From positions 18,166-82,165 of the forward strand of contig DIGJ01000003.1 in the NCBI GenBank assembly GCA_002419585.1: 64,000 nt of DNA, given 5' to 3'. This document shows, piece by piece, positions 45,731 to 53,905 of this stretch (the first letter of the stretch is position 1; the number at the start of each line of letters is the position of its first letter). The translations under genes and the position numbers were made by a program. This DNA comes from Lachnoclostridium sp. UBA5725. Its GTDB lineage: Bacteria > Bacillota > Clostridia > Lachnospirales > Lachnospiraceae. The notes below the pieces were generated by a model, which had not been told where the DNA came from, made no database searches, and saw only the letters and a program-made list of their open reading frames with translations.

Positions 45731-45937
45731 ATGAAATGTCCGTATTGTTCAAATATGATGGAAGATGGATATATACCCAGAGATCGATATACTTTGCAAT
45801 GGGTGAGTAAAAATAAAACGTCAATATTACCATTCTCAAATAAGAGAATAAAACTACATCAACCGTGGGGAGAGCCTTATGTAGATGCATTTTATTGTAG
45901 TACGTGTCATAAAATTATTGTCAATATAGGAGAATAA
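45731..45937 (+). CDS. Small PF20097-type zinc-ribbon-like protein
   Basis: 68 aa, start 45731 after GGAGGTTACT. Two Cys pairs (CPYC at 3-6, CSTC near 56-59) suggest a zinc ribbon, and MEDGYIPRDRYTLQWVSKNK resembles the small DUF6487-like family of Clostridia. Function unknown. Confidence 0.7.
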   Translation: MKCPYCSNMMEDGYIPRDRYTLQWVSKNKTSILPFSNKRIKLHQPWGEPYVDAFYCSTCHKIIVNIGE

Positions 45938-45963
45938 ACTAGAAGATGCTATATCTGAATCCT

Positions 45964-46803
45964 CTATCTATTCAATAAATAGTATAACAAATACGATAAT
46001 CCGCATAAAACATAAATATGACCTGGATAAAACCAATAGCAAAATTTCTTATTTCCTTTCCCTCTTTCACCATTGTACAACAACATTAATATTACTGCAA
46101 ATGAACCCATCCATTCAAAAGCTTCCGTAAATAATAGTTTTATTGTAATATTCGGCATGATTATTAATGGATAGACTGCATAAAGTAAAAGATTAGAAAT
46201 TACAAAAACAATTACCTGGATTTTGCGATGCTTACGAAGCAGATACATTAAAATTCCCTGTAAAATAAAGAAGGTCCCCCCATCAATAATCCATGTATGT
46301 AAAGGAAGAATGGTAAAATGCAAAATATTGATAGCACCCCATCCACTAGGTATCACACTGCCAATCAACATCACCATAAATGGTAATATAATTGGAATAA
46401 TAATTGCCAGAAGACCTTTTACCCACTGCTTTTTCGAACACCAATCAATTCCCTGTAGGATAACCAATAGAATAGAAAAAGTTGCAAGCATTTGATTCTG
46501 TGGATAAAATCCATCTGGCCGCTTTAATCCAAAATTAAGAATAATAAACTGGATAAGCCCCATTACAATGGCTATCGAATAAATCTGTATAAAATACTTT
46601 TTTCGATTATGGGTGTATGTAAAACCTTCGATGAGACAAAATAAAAATAGCGGTGCAGAAAGCCTTCCAAGCATAGAAAACCATATTGGTACAATTCCTG
46701 TAAATTCAAAAAAATAATGAATGTGATCGAGTAGCATCAATATCATAGCAATATACTTTAGTTGAAATCCAGTAAGTCCTTTTTGTTTTATAGTTTGTTC
46801 CAT
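45964..46803 (-). CDS. TraX-family membrane protein
   Basis: 279 aa with about eight hydrophobic segments. TraX hallmarks: GFQLKYIAMILMLLDHIHYF and GRLSAPLFLFCLIEGFTYT near the N-terminus. In the F plasmid TraX acetylates pilin; chromosomal clostridial copies have no known target. It starts 86 bases from a group II intron remnant that marks the left edge of the accessory island. Confidence 0.88.
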   Translation of the reverse strand: MEQTIKQKGLTGFQLKYIAMILMLLDHIHYFFEFTGIVPIWFSMLGRLSAPLFLFCLIEGFTYTHNRKKYFIQIYSIAIVMGLIQFIILNFGLKRPDGFYPQNQMLATFSILLVILQGIDWCSKKQWVKGLLAIIIPIILPFMVMLIGSVIPSGWGAINILHFTILPLHTWIIDGGTFFILQGILMYLLRKHRKIQVIVFVISNLLLYAVYPLIIMPNITIKLLFTEAFEWMGSFAVILMLLYNGERGKGNKKFCYWFYPGHIYVLCGLSYLLYYLLNR

Positions 46804-46889
46804 ATTTTAAAACTCCTTTCTTATTCTAAAAAAGTATACCTAGAGTTTATAAGGAATTTATAAGGTTATTCATTTTTCTAAATTTTTGC

Positions 46890-46999
46890 TATGGGAGCTC
46901 ACTGGCGATTGCTCCGACCAGACTTTCACTGGCAAGCTATCGACAGCTTTCAGAACACACGACTTTAACCCATAAGATTGCGCCCATGATGGGCCACAC
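46890..46999 (-). mobile_element. Remnant of a group II intron, 5' end
   Basis: Read on the minus strand from 46999 the sequence begins GTGTGGCCCATCATGGGC, which fits the GUGYG start of group II introns, and continues with GGGTTAAAGTC, GCTTGCCAGTGAAAGTCTGG and CAATCGCCAGTGAGCTCCC, all wording typical of bacterial intron domain I. It sits at the exact end of the T-run of an intrinsic terminator, the target preferred by class C introns. Only about 110 bases remain; no reverse transcriptase follows. Family assignment is from memory of sequence style. Confidence 0.5.
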
Positions 47000-47040
47000 A
47001 AAAAAGATACCAAACAAATTTATTATTTGGTATCTTTTTT
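47000..47040. terminator. Intrinsic terminator targeted by the intron remnant
   Basis: AAAAAAGATACCAAA and TTTGGTATCTTTTTT form a 15-base perfect stem. The symmetrical A and T runs let it work on both strands. Confidence 0.9.
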
Positions 47041-47430
47041 ACGGTGTACTAATGTACCCTTTTTAACTATTTTTTATCACTTCTAACGTCTTTTATAAGT
47101 CTTGATTTTACTTGCTTATTAGAATTTACCAGCAGTAGCAGCTTCTTCAATCGAAACGGTAAACAGCTTAAAAGTAAGGATATTTTTAAAAAATGTACTA
47201 GTAATGGATGAATTTATTTCAATTATCCACCATAAACCGCCACTATTTAGTCTTTCCTAATCCGTTCTCATATGTCTAATAAAGTAGATAGTAGCATTTT
47301 TATTATATGATATCAACTATGATTGGAAAGTCATGTTCCACAGCGTTTACTTTTTATTCTTCCAAGACTATTTAGCGTTGTCTAACCCGGCTACCATTTG
47401 ATTGGTTTGCCGGGCATATAAAGCTTATGA
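47041..47430. other. Gap without a gene, left flank of the toxin-immunity array
   Basis: 390 bases. I see one hairpin (CCCGGCTACCA / TGGTTTGCCGGG at 47386-47414, no T-run) and otherwise stop-rich DNA on both strands. It may hold eroded coding sequence. Confidence 0.5.
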
Positions 47431-48015
47431 CTAATACATCGGTGTAGTTGGTGCATCTTCATCTAATTCTATCCCTTTATCATCATACATTTTGGACAAC
47501 CTTTCTATTTCTTCGGCAAGCCACAAATAAATATTATCCCATATTTTAATTTTATTTGTTGAGTCTCTTTCACAAATAAAAACTTTATTATCATCACTTG
47601 TTACATCATAATACATCATAGATCCATCCCATGAATATGAGCCAAAAGCCAGCCATTTACTTGACATTTCATTTCCAAGTTCTTTATTTAAGTCCAACAA
47701 ATCATATGGTTGATAAGCATCTTCTCCTTTTCTTGCATAGGATGTTCTTCGCCCCCAAATACTAATGCTATCAGAAAAAATATTCATTCCATTTGCAGTT
47801 TTCAGAAATTTCCTCAAATGATTTGGTAACGGCTTTTTCAATTCTGTCTCAAGATCAACAATTTCATTTTCAGATAATCCCTTATAAATACGATGAAACC
47901 ATGCCTCAGAAGCAATGTGTGGTACCTTACATATAAGTAATGTTTGATTATTTGTGATTTTTTCTCCACTTTCACTCCACTTTTTTAATTCATTAATAAT
48001 TTCACTTAAATTCAT
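47431..48015 (-). CDS. SMI1/KNR4-family immunity protein
   Basis: 194 aa, cytoplasmic. SUKH-type features: GLSENEIVDLETELKKPLPN at 43-62, HLRKFLKTANGMNIFSDSI, and later WLAFGSYSWDGSMMYYD. SUKH proteins protect against nuclease toxins of contact-dependent and secreted systems. It begins 13 bases after the stop codon of a toxin-tail fragment, the usual toxin-then-immunity order. Start ATG preceded by GAGAGGATG. Confidence 0.85.
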   Translation of the reverse strand: MNLSEIINELKKWSESGEKITNNQTLLICKVPHIASEAWFHRIYKGLSENEIVDLETELKKPLPNHLRKFLKTANGMNIFSDSISIWGRRTSYARKGEDAYQPYDLLDLNKELGNEMSSKWLAFGSYSWDGSMMYYDVTSDDNKVFICERDSTNKIKIWDNIYLWLAEEIERLSKMYDDKGIELDEDAPTTPMY

Positions 48016-48028
48016 ACTCTCATCCTCT

Positions 48029-48154
48029 CTACCTATTTATAAAATGACTTGATGTTTGATTTTTAAAGTTTACGCCATGCTCCGTCAAATGATCCGTCCT
48101 GCCTTTAACAAATTTTACATTTCTAGGAGTTCTAGCCGTAGTAGAATTATTACG
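48029..48154 (-). pseudogene. Toxin-tail fragment (HGxxF-type polymorphic toxin end)
   Basis: A 41-codon open stretch with no start codon, ending in TAG at 48031-48029. It reads TTARTPRNVKFVKGRTDHLT and then EHGVNFKNQTSSHFINR. The H-x3-HG-x-(D/N)-F pattern recurs at the end of many polymorphic toxins of Firmicutes. It overlaps the small reading frame 48115-48357 in another frame. It is the remains of the toxin whose immunity gene is the SUKH gene next door. Confidence 0.6.
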
Positions 48155-48357
48155 CTATTTAAAATATAGGTTGATGTTACATTAGAAGAATTTACAACTT
48201 TCAATACCAACTTACCTGACAGATTGAAAAATAATTTGTCATGCCCGATGATGTTTCCTTCTTCGCCCTCATTCCATTCGCATAGTAACTCATTGATGCT
48301 GCTATTGTAGAGGTCCCTTTTATGTAAATGCATATTAAAATCATATCGCTTTTTCAA
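48115..48357 (-). CDS. Doubtful 80-aa reading frame between cassettes
   Basis: TTG start after GGGGTA; begins 22 bases after the upstream immunity gene. Not recognised. It may be eroded sequence of the toxin or a duplicate immunity gene. Its 3' end overlaps the toxin-tail fragment in another frame, which suggests a frameshift near 48160 rather than two real genes. Confidence 0.3.
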   Translation of the reverse strand: MKKRYDFNMHLHKRDLYNSSINELLCEWNEGEEGNIIGHDKLFFNLSGKLVLKVVNSSNVTSTYILNSVIILLRLELLEM

Positions 48358-48379
48358 TACCCCTTGGCTTATAATAATA

Positions 48380-48820
48380 TTATTTTTGCATAAGTATTTT
48401 GAGTTTTCTTACATCCTTGTTATCTAAACCTCTTTTTTCCAACTCATTGATTAATTCCCTAGCAGCCCTATAAATTGTCACCTTTAATTGCTTAATATCA
48501 CAAACTGCACAAAAGATAACTTCATCTTTATTTTGTCTCTCCCTAGTAAATTCTAACTCTACTATATCGTTCCCTTTCAAAAATCCTTTTACATATAGCG
48601 GCCCATCCATAAAACTTAGCGAAAATGTTTTTGACCCATTTTTTAATTTTGAAAGTTCTTCTATCCACCACCCCAAAATTATTACTGTAAAGTCGCTCCA
48701 TCCATTATCTGGAAAGGTTTTTTCACCAATACAAAAGTATACTTTACATAATATATTTCCACTCATGGAACTTACTTCTATTGAATTATTTTCTATAATC
48801 AAATCAACTTTCTGTACCAT
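48380..48820 (-). CDS. Probable immunity protein
   Basis: 146 aa, cytoplasmic, no membrane segment. Contains VYFCIGEKTFPDNGWSDFTV and LGWWIEELSKLKNGSKTFSL, a mixed beta-then-helix layout like immunity-protein families seen beside nuclease toxins. It follows the EndoU-like toxin tail by 13 bases. The in-frame ATG at 48818-48820 has AAGGAG nine bases upstream. The family is inferred from context, not from a recognised domain. Confidence 0.65.
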   Translation of the reverse strand: MVQKVDLIIENNSIEVSSMSGNILCKVYFCIGEKTFPDNGWSDFTVIILGWWIEELSKLKNGSKTFSLSFMDGPLYVKGFLKGNDIVELEFTRERQNKDEVIFCAVCDIKQLKVTIYRAARELINELEKRGLDNKDVRKLKILMQK

Positions 48821-48833
48821 TAAAATCAACTCC

Positions 48834-49073
48834 TTATCTAGGGTACGCTGTCTCTACTACTTTTGTTTTAGTGTTAACCCACATTTCAATTGTTCTTGAT
48901 CCACTTTTTCCAATTATTTTTACTCTCAAACCCTGTGTTTGAGCCTTTTCCCCATATTTATATACATTTCGAACTTCATTTTCAATTTGTTTATCTGTCA
49001 TATTACTTGGGAATAAACCTTTCTTACCACTTTGAGACTTTAAGCCCCAGTAGTCCGTGACACACTTTTTCAA
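48834..49073 (-). CDS. EndoU-like ribonuclease toxin C-terminal fragment
   Basis: 79 codons from a TTG with no clear ribosome site. The sequence GKKGLFPSNMTDKQIENEVR, then GLRVKIIGKSGSRTIEMWVN and VETAYPR, resembles the end of bacterial EndoU RNase toxins (IEMWVN...ETAYP). The N-terminal delivery part and the catalytic histidines are absent, so it is a detached toxin tip, not a full gene. Upstream it runs into the frameshifted integrase scrap on the other strand. Confidence 0.6.
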   Translation of the reverse strand: MKKCVTDYWGLKSQSGKKGLFPSNMTDKQIENEVRNVYKYGEKAQTQGLRVKIIGKSGSRTIEMWVNTKTKVVETAYPR

Positions 49074-49081
49074 TACGAGAA

Positions 49082-49158
49082 AAGTTGGCGCATATGGATA
49101 ATTCGGCTAGAAAAAAATTATGGGGCATGTAATCTATGATGTAACCGATAAGCATTAG
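49082..49158 (+). pseudogene. Frameshifted remnant of a tyrosine integrase C-terminus
   Basis: The frames KLAHMDNSARK and, after a one-base deletion in an A-run near 49115, IMGHVIYDVTDKH match the end of the integrase at 58562-59503 (KMAHMDDTARKMIMGHVIYD, then VTDKHY). The codon of the catalytic tyrosine is TAG here. It is the 3' scrap of a related integrase and marks an old element edge inside the toxin array. Confidence 0.75.
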
Positions 49159-49269
49159 CCCTTGCTGCATCTCAGCAGCCAGTACTCAATCCGGTTCCCA
49201 AATATAGTTCGATGTTACTAATGGCGTTATGTCGAATGCTATAGAATTTTCCCTGCCGGATGAACATAA

Positions 49270-49299
49270 AAGGTCACAGCAGCTAAACAGTGTGACCTT
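49270..49299 (-). terminator. Terminator of the immunity gene
   Basis: AAGGTCACA and TGTGACCTT with a 12-base loop, followed by TTTATGTTC on the minus strand, 8 bases after the stop codon. Confidence 0.65.
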
Positions 49300-49307
49300 A
49301 AATCACG

Positions 49308-49853
49308 CTAGAAGTTATCAAAAATATCCTCACATATTTTAATCCATTCTTGTGCAGTTCTATTATTTATTTCCAATACATTAATGGGTGCATACTCTGC
49401 GATAAATTCTTCATATGTTATACAGTCTGCACCTGTTGGTTCGTCAAAATGCCATCTATATGTTGGACTAACTTCTAAATATATTCTTTCATCTATATTA
49501 TAAATCCAGGAGTCAATTCCTATTGTGCTATCAGTAGACCAAAGATGAAAAGGTGATGTAAAATCATCAACATCTTGATTCTCAAAATTCAGCCTATTGC
49601 AGTATTCATTCCACAAAAACCCCATACCTTTTCTTTCATCTAAATCAAATGTCACAAGTTTGTACTCAATAGCTTTATTTAATAATGTCTGCAAAGTCTT
49701 GATACCTTCTATCAAAATATCATTAAATAGAAGAATTTCATTGTTCAGATAGTAGTATATTATCTCCACCTCGCAAAACGAATTAAAATCACCAGCTCCA
49801 ACCACTCTGAATATCGTTTTTTGATTAGTCTGGAAATCAAACAACTTGCTCAT
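49308..49853 (-). CDS. Probable immunity protein
   Basis: 181 aa, acidic, no membrane segment. Not recognised as a named family. Acidic and aromatic, typical of immunity proteins that copy nucleic acid. It starts ATGA-overlapping the stop of a toxin-tail fragment (49850-50061), the same pairing as in the two neighbouring cassettes, and has its own terminator. Confidence 0.6.
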   Translation of the reverse strand: MSKLFDFQTNQKTIFRVVGAGDFNSFCEVEIIYYYLNNEILLFNDILIEGIKTLQTLLNKAIEYKLVTFDLDERKGMGFLWNEYCNRLNFENQDVDDFTSPFHLWSTDSTIGIDSWIYNIDERIYLEVSPTYRWHFDEPTGADCITYEEFIAEYAPINVLEINNRTAQEWIKICEDIFDNF

Positions 49854-50061
49854 TTTATTATATTTCCTTTCCTGTCAACTAAACCATCTTTTATTAATGC
49901 ACTTTTCATTTGATTAGAAAAACACCCCAAGAACAAACATGTCCATGGTAAACGCCTTTCACCGCCTTATCTGGTACTACAATTCCATCATTACAGACAC
50001 CAACCCTACGATCCGTTTTCTGACTAATTGATACTGAATTATTGTTAATTACAAATTCAAT
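49850..50061 (-). pseudogene. Toxin-tail fragment with frameshift
   Basis: After the DUF4268 gene, an open stretch with no start codon reads EFVINNNSVSISQKTDR and later VKGVYHGHVCSWG, then a shift at a T-run near 49930 leads to SNQMKSALIKDGLVDRKGN in the frame that ends at 49850 and overlaps the next start codon. The NQMK...IKDGLV style recurs in small nuclease toxin tips. The family is uncertain. Confidence 0.5.
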
Positions 50062-50065
50062 TTAT

Positions 50066-51184
50066 TTAATCTAATACCACTTTTACCACCTTATTTATCA
50101 TGCTCCGTAGAGCCTTGTCCAATCTTATCATAGCATCACACTGAAAATCCTTCATTTTTTTCCAGTCTTCTGGTTCTGTAACATTAACATCTTCCAATCG
50201 ATAGGATATTCTACAGGATTTCTTTCCTTCAAGCTTTTGCCAGTATAATTCATCTCCAAATACACTTTCTATTTCTTCCCTGTGTTCCAATAGCATGTTG
50301 AATATCATTTCATTCGTTTCCTACTCACCACGATTAATTAGGATTTCAACACTTGCATATGATTTTGTCACTACGAAAGAAAATGGTATTCCTGAAATGC
50401 CAGAACCACATGAAATCCAGTGATCCGTTGTAGGATTCACATTTTGAAATTGTTTTGACAGACTTGAGAACTGTTCCAAAAGCTGAGTCCAATATTTTTT
50501 TCTTATCTCTTCAATTCCGCGATTATTTTCTTTCACATTTTGAACCTCTTTCGCTTTATCTGCCATCTTAATCAAATAATCTGTGGCTTCCTTAACCGGT
50601 ATAATCTGCTCCATATCCAATAAAATTTCATTTTTATATTCATAGGGTGTGGCTTTAAAACATTGTACAGAGATACCATGGTTTAACATCCACATCACCG
50701 TTGACGTTACTTCTTTTCGAAAATTTCCAGCTACTAAAATCATACGCTGATCATGTTCATTCAGCATTAATTCTTCCACCGGCTTATCGTCAAAATACGC
50801 CGTAAGTCTGTCTGTTGCTTTTTCTCCTTTACCTTGCTTATCAAGGTAATCTTGATATATTTCAATAATCTGCATTTTAGATAGGGTAGAGCAATAAGAT
50901 ACATATTTTAATGTTTGCCATACTACGTCTTTTCCACTATCGTCCAACTTATTTTCAATAATTACTAGGGATCCTGTCTGATCCAGCGCAAGCAGGTCAA
51001 GGCGTTCATTTGTATCACTGAATCCATCAAATTCCTTTTGAATAATTAATAAATCCTCGCCCAGACACCTTGGTTCCTTGGCTATCCATTCTTGCAAATG
51101 CTCACGTTCTTTAAATCCAATATCATGAAATGTTGTTTTCTTAATTTTCAAAATTTTATTTTTTTCCTTATCAATTACAAACAT
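50066..51184 (-). pseudogene. DUF4268 nuclease-like gene split by an in-frame TAG
   Basis: The first part (287 codons from 51184) has a PD-(D/E)XK-like N-terminal region: LQEWIAKEPRCLGEDLLIIQ, RLDLLALDQTGSLVIIENKL. It ends with TAG at 50323-50321. The same frame goes on for 84 more codons to 50066 with HREEIESVFGDELYWQKLEG and RISYRLEDVNVTE, the usual C-terminal DUF4268 motif. Only one base need differ to give one 372-codon protein. The family is linked to restriction-like and defence genes; function unproven. Confidence 0.85.
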
Positions 51185-51248
51185 GCATTATCCTCCCACT
51201 CTCAATTAAATAATTCAAAATATAGCTTTATACATTTATGCATAAAAA

Positions 51249-51276
51249 GGTACAGCTATTGCACAATAGCTATACC
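51249..51276 (-). terminator. Hairpin with T-run upstream of the DUF4268 gene
   Basis: GGTACAGCTATTG and CAATAGCTATACC form a 13-base stem with one mismatch, followed by TTTTT on the minus strand. It separates the ietS/SEC-C segment from the DUF4268 gene. Confidence 0.75.
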
Positions 51277-51391
51277 TTCTTTATTGTATTAACACGATAT
51301 TATCCCTCATCATACTCCAAATCCCTCATCCTTCGTATAATCTGTAATAATTATACAGTATATTGTGAAGTATTTCAAACTTAATAAAAAC

Positions 51392-51425
51392 TTAGTGCAC
51401 CAAGAATATATTCCTAGTGCACTAA
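51392..51425 (-). terminator. Terminator downstream of ietS
   Basis: TTAGTGCAC and GTGCACTAA pair, and the loop has a further AGAATATATTCC palindrome. The minus strand continues GTTTTTATT. It lies about 255 bases after the ietS stop, in the tail of the SEC-C fragment. Confidence 0.7.
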
Positions 51426-51572
51426 ATTTCTCACTGCTTCAGGAGAACGTATTATGAAATTTCTATTTACCGCATTTAATGTTTCATTTTGAGAATGAAA
51501 CACTTTATAAGTCTTAAATTTACAACACTCTTTATACATTTTACCACTATTACATGGACTGTTCTTTACCAC
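51414..51572 (-). pseudogene. SEC-C zinc-motif gene fragment
   Basis: A 52-codon frame reads VKNSPCNSGKMYKECCKF and continues to a TAG at 51416-51414. CxCGSGKKYKxCCG is the SEC-C signature; the first Cys is Ser here. A GTG at 51572 could open it, but no ribosome site is present. It is best seen as the 3' end of a lost gene. Confidence 0.6.
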
Positions 51573-51679
51573 TTAAAAAAACATTCTCAGCAATATCGTT
51601 TACACGCCTTTTATTTACTTGACTTCGTCTGAATCACATAATACCAGTTATAACTATATTTCAAATTTTTAGATGGTAT

Positions 51680-53905
51680 TTAAGATATATCATCAAAGTC
51701 AATTACTTCTTCTGCAATATTATAGATATCAATTCTATTTTGAACTTCAATTTTATTGACAAGCCAACCACGAAGTGAACAGTGCTTTATAAAATCTTCT
51801 ATCCTATTAACACCGTGGATTTCTTTTAGACTTACTATAATACCAAATTTAATACCTTCTCCATATTTTTCATCAAGGCGTTCTTTTGTTTTTAAACTAA
51901 CACCCCAAATTCCTTTATCATAAACTTTTTTATCTTTATTTCCCTTCGTAGACACTTCACGGATATGTTTTACATTATCCCACTTTCTAAAATTCTTTCT
52001 GGCATCTTCTTCCAAAGTAAAATGTTCAACTTCAGAACTTTGATAATTATTATTTATTGTCTCAATTTTAGTCCCATTAATCCTTCCAAAAGATATATCA
52101 AGTTCAGTATTTGTATAATCTACTCCTTGATTTCTTGAGCAATAAGGGAAATAGCATAAAGTTGCTTTCGCAATAAAAGGATGTTTTCCTTTGTTTATTG
52201 GTACAGGAATATTATAATTGTAGGTATTATACTTTTCCGAAACACCTGATAAGATAAATTGTATCTCATCCTCCGGTGATTTTATAATATCTTCAATTCG
52301 TAATGGAACAATGCCATGACCAATTAATATAGAAGCTGTATTTTGTTTATCCCAACCAGTAGATGCATGTATTATTAATGCTTTTGCAACTTCTCGACTT
52401 AGACCTAAAATATTGATAAGATACGACATTTTTCTTGCAATCCAAGGTGCCGCAAATGATGTTCCTGTCACAAAACCTTCTCCAGTTGGTGTGCAAACTC
52501 GCATTGGTGATTGTTTCTCCCCACCATAATAACTAATGTCAGGCTTTGTAAAAAATGATAAAACTGGACCCCTTCTTGAATATATGGCTGGTTTATTATC
52601 GAATGATACTGCATTTATTACCAGTGAATTTATTGAGTCTGCAGGAGCACCTATTCTCATTAGTTGTGGGCTATCTATACTTTTATTTGTACCTGCTATT
52701 ACAAAAATAATATCATTTTCATATTGAATTCTATCAAGTATAGCTGCCTCAGGAGAAATGAAATTTTTATTTATTTGTAGCTTGGATCCTAATGATAAAT
52801 TCCATACTTTAATATCCCTATTTTTTGTGACTATTTCGTCAATCCGCCTTAGAATAGAAAATGAACTGAATTGTTTACCTGTGGCAACACCAAAATGACG
52901 AACTCGAAATCTTCCACATCCATCGTCTAAATTGGGGTTAGAAGAAGGTCCGTCAACAATAATAGAGGATACGGCTGTCCCGTGCTTGTAGTCATCTGGT
53001 TGTTTAGGTATTTCTTCTGGAATCATATCGTGGTATTCAACCCATTTAGAAAAATATACACTTTCGTCAAAGAGTGTATCAATAACACCTATAACAGGTT
53101 CTTTGGTCGGTGCAGGAATAGATAAAATATTATTTTCCCCAAAATCAAAGTATGTACTATCTAACTGGGACAAATCACTTACCGCCATCGATATTAAGTA
53201 TGGTGCTTTCTGCTTTAATAAGTTTAAATCATCAGGGTGCAATAAAATTGTGGTATCATCTATAACGCTAGTATGTGGCAAATCAATTCCTACTTTTTTT
53301 AATAAATCAGTTGCTTTGTTATCTGTTTTAAAGATAGTGATAATTGCGTTATCATTTAATTCATCTACATCAACAAATACATCAAACTTCTCAATAAAGT
53401 ATGAATCCACAATTATTTGCAGAAAAGTTGTTTTTGAAATTTCTTTTGGTTCAAATTTGGTTTTTTTAGAATTAATATCTTTGTTCAATTTAGTTGTTAT
53501 TACACCGCCAAAATGACTAGTTAATATATTTATACATGCATCTAGTCGTGCTATTGATTCGTATAATATATCAACTTGAACATAGTGAGTAATGATATGC
53601 TTAGGGTCTCCCTCTGTCGTAAATCTAGCTCCTACAATAGTACTATTCGCTTTAATTTTTCCTTTTGAAAGCAAACCTCTTGTACGGTTGCTTTTTGCTG
53701 CAATTTTATTATAGTATACACTAATCAGAGAACCTGAAAAGAATTTTTCCTTTTCCCAAAAATTTATTAATTTTTCCAAATCATTCTTTAGCTTCTTTAA
53801 ATGCTCAACTGTGACTATAGCATTAGCTGGAAGCTCAGGAGGTCCAACTCTTTGCTCATTTCCCTTTTGTTCAAATGTTCCTTTTAACTGTAAAAGATTA
53901 TTCAT
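51680..53905 (-). CDS. ietS: Subtilisin-like (S8) protease of an IetAS-type defence pair
   Basis: 741 aa, cytoplasmic by sequence (no signal peptide). An N-terminal region of about 265 residues precedes the S8 catalytic domain. Triad: Asp276 in VIGVIDTLF, His308 in YKHGTAV, Ser483 in VTGTSFAAP, and the oxyanion Asn407 in IAGTN. The start codon overlaps the end of the AAA gene by four bases (ATGA) with AAGGAGG just upstream. In IetAS systems the protease is the effector and the ATPase the partner or antitoxin. The whole gene is free of stops, unlike many neighbours. Confidence 0.75.
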   Translation of the reverse strand: MNNLLQLKGTFEQKGNEQRVGPPELPANAIVTVEHLKKLKNDLEKLINFWEKEKFFSGSLISVYYNKIAAKSNRTRGLLSKGKIKANSTIVGARFTTEGDPKHIITHYVQVDILYESIARLDACINILTSHFGGVITTKLNKDINSKKTKFEPKEISKTTFLQIIVDSYFIEKFDVFVDVDELNDNAIITIFKTDNKATDLLKKVGIDLPHTSVIDDTTILLHPDDLNLLKQKAPYLISMAVSDLSQLDSTYFDFGENNILSIPAPTKEPVIGVIDTLFDESVYFSKWVEYHDMIPEEIPKQPDDYKHGTAVSSIIVDGPSSNPNLDDGCGRFRVRHFGVATGKQFSSFSILRRIDEIVTKNRDIKVWNLSLGSKLQINKNFISPEAAILDRIQYENDIIFVIAGTNKSIDSPQLMRIGAPADSINSLVINAVSFDNKPAIYSRRGPVLSFFTKPDISYYGGEKQSPMRVCTPTGEGFVTGTSFAAPWIARKMSYLINILGLSREVAKALIIHASTGWDKQNTASILIGHGIVPLRIEDIIKSPEDEIQFILSGVSEKYNTYNYNIPVPINKGKHPFIAKATLCYFPYCSRNQGVDYTNTELDISFGRINGTKIETINNNYQSSEVEHFTLEEDARKNFRKWDNVKHIREVSTKGNKDKKVYDKGIWGVSLKTKERLDEKYGEGIKFGIIVSLKEIHGVNRIEDFIKHCSLRGWLVNKIEVQNRIDIYNIAEEVIDFDDIS

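Noticed and set aside
46804..47430. Possible tRNA or CRISPR repeats
   Set aside because: No cloverleaf and no regularly spaced repeats; the structured part is better explained as a group II intron scrap and a terminator.
48115..48357. 80-aa reading frame as a confident gene
   Set aside because: TTG start, overlap with the toxin-tail frame and lack of any family resemblance make it doubtful; listed only at low confidence.
50321..50323. Pyrrolysine at the TAG in the DUF4268 gene
   Set aside because: No Pyl machinery is in sight, other genes end with TAG normally, and the gene stands in a decayed region.
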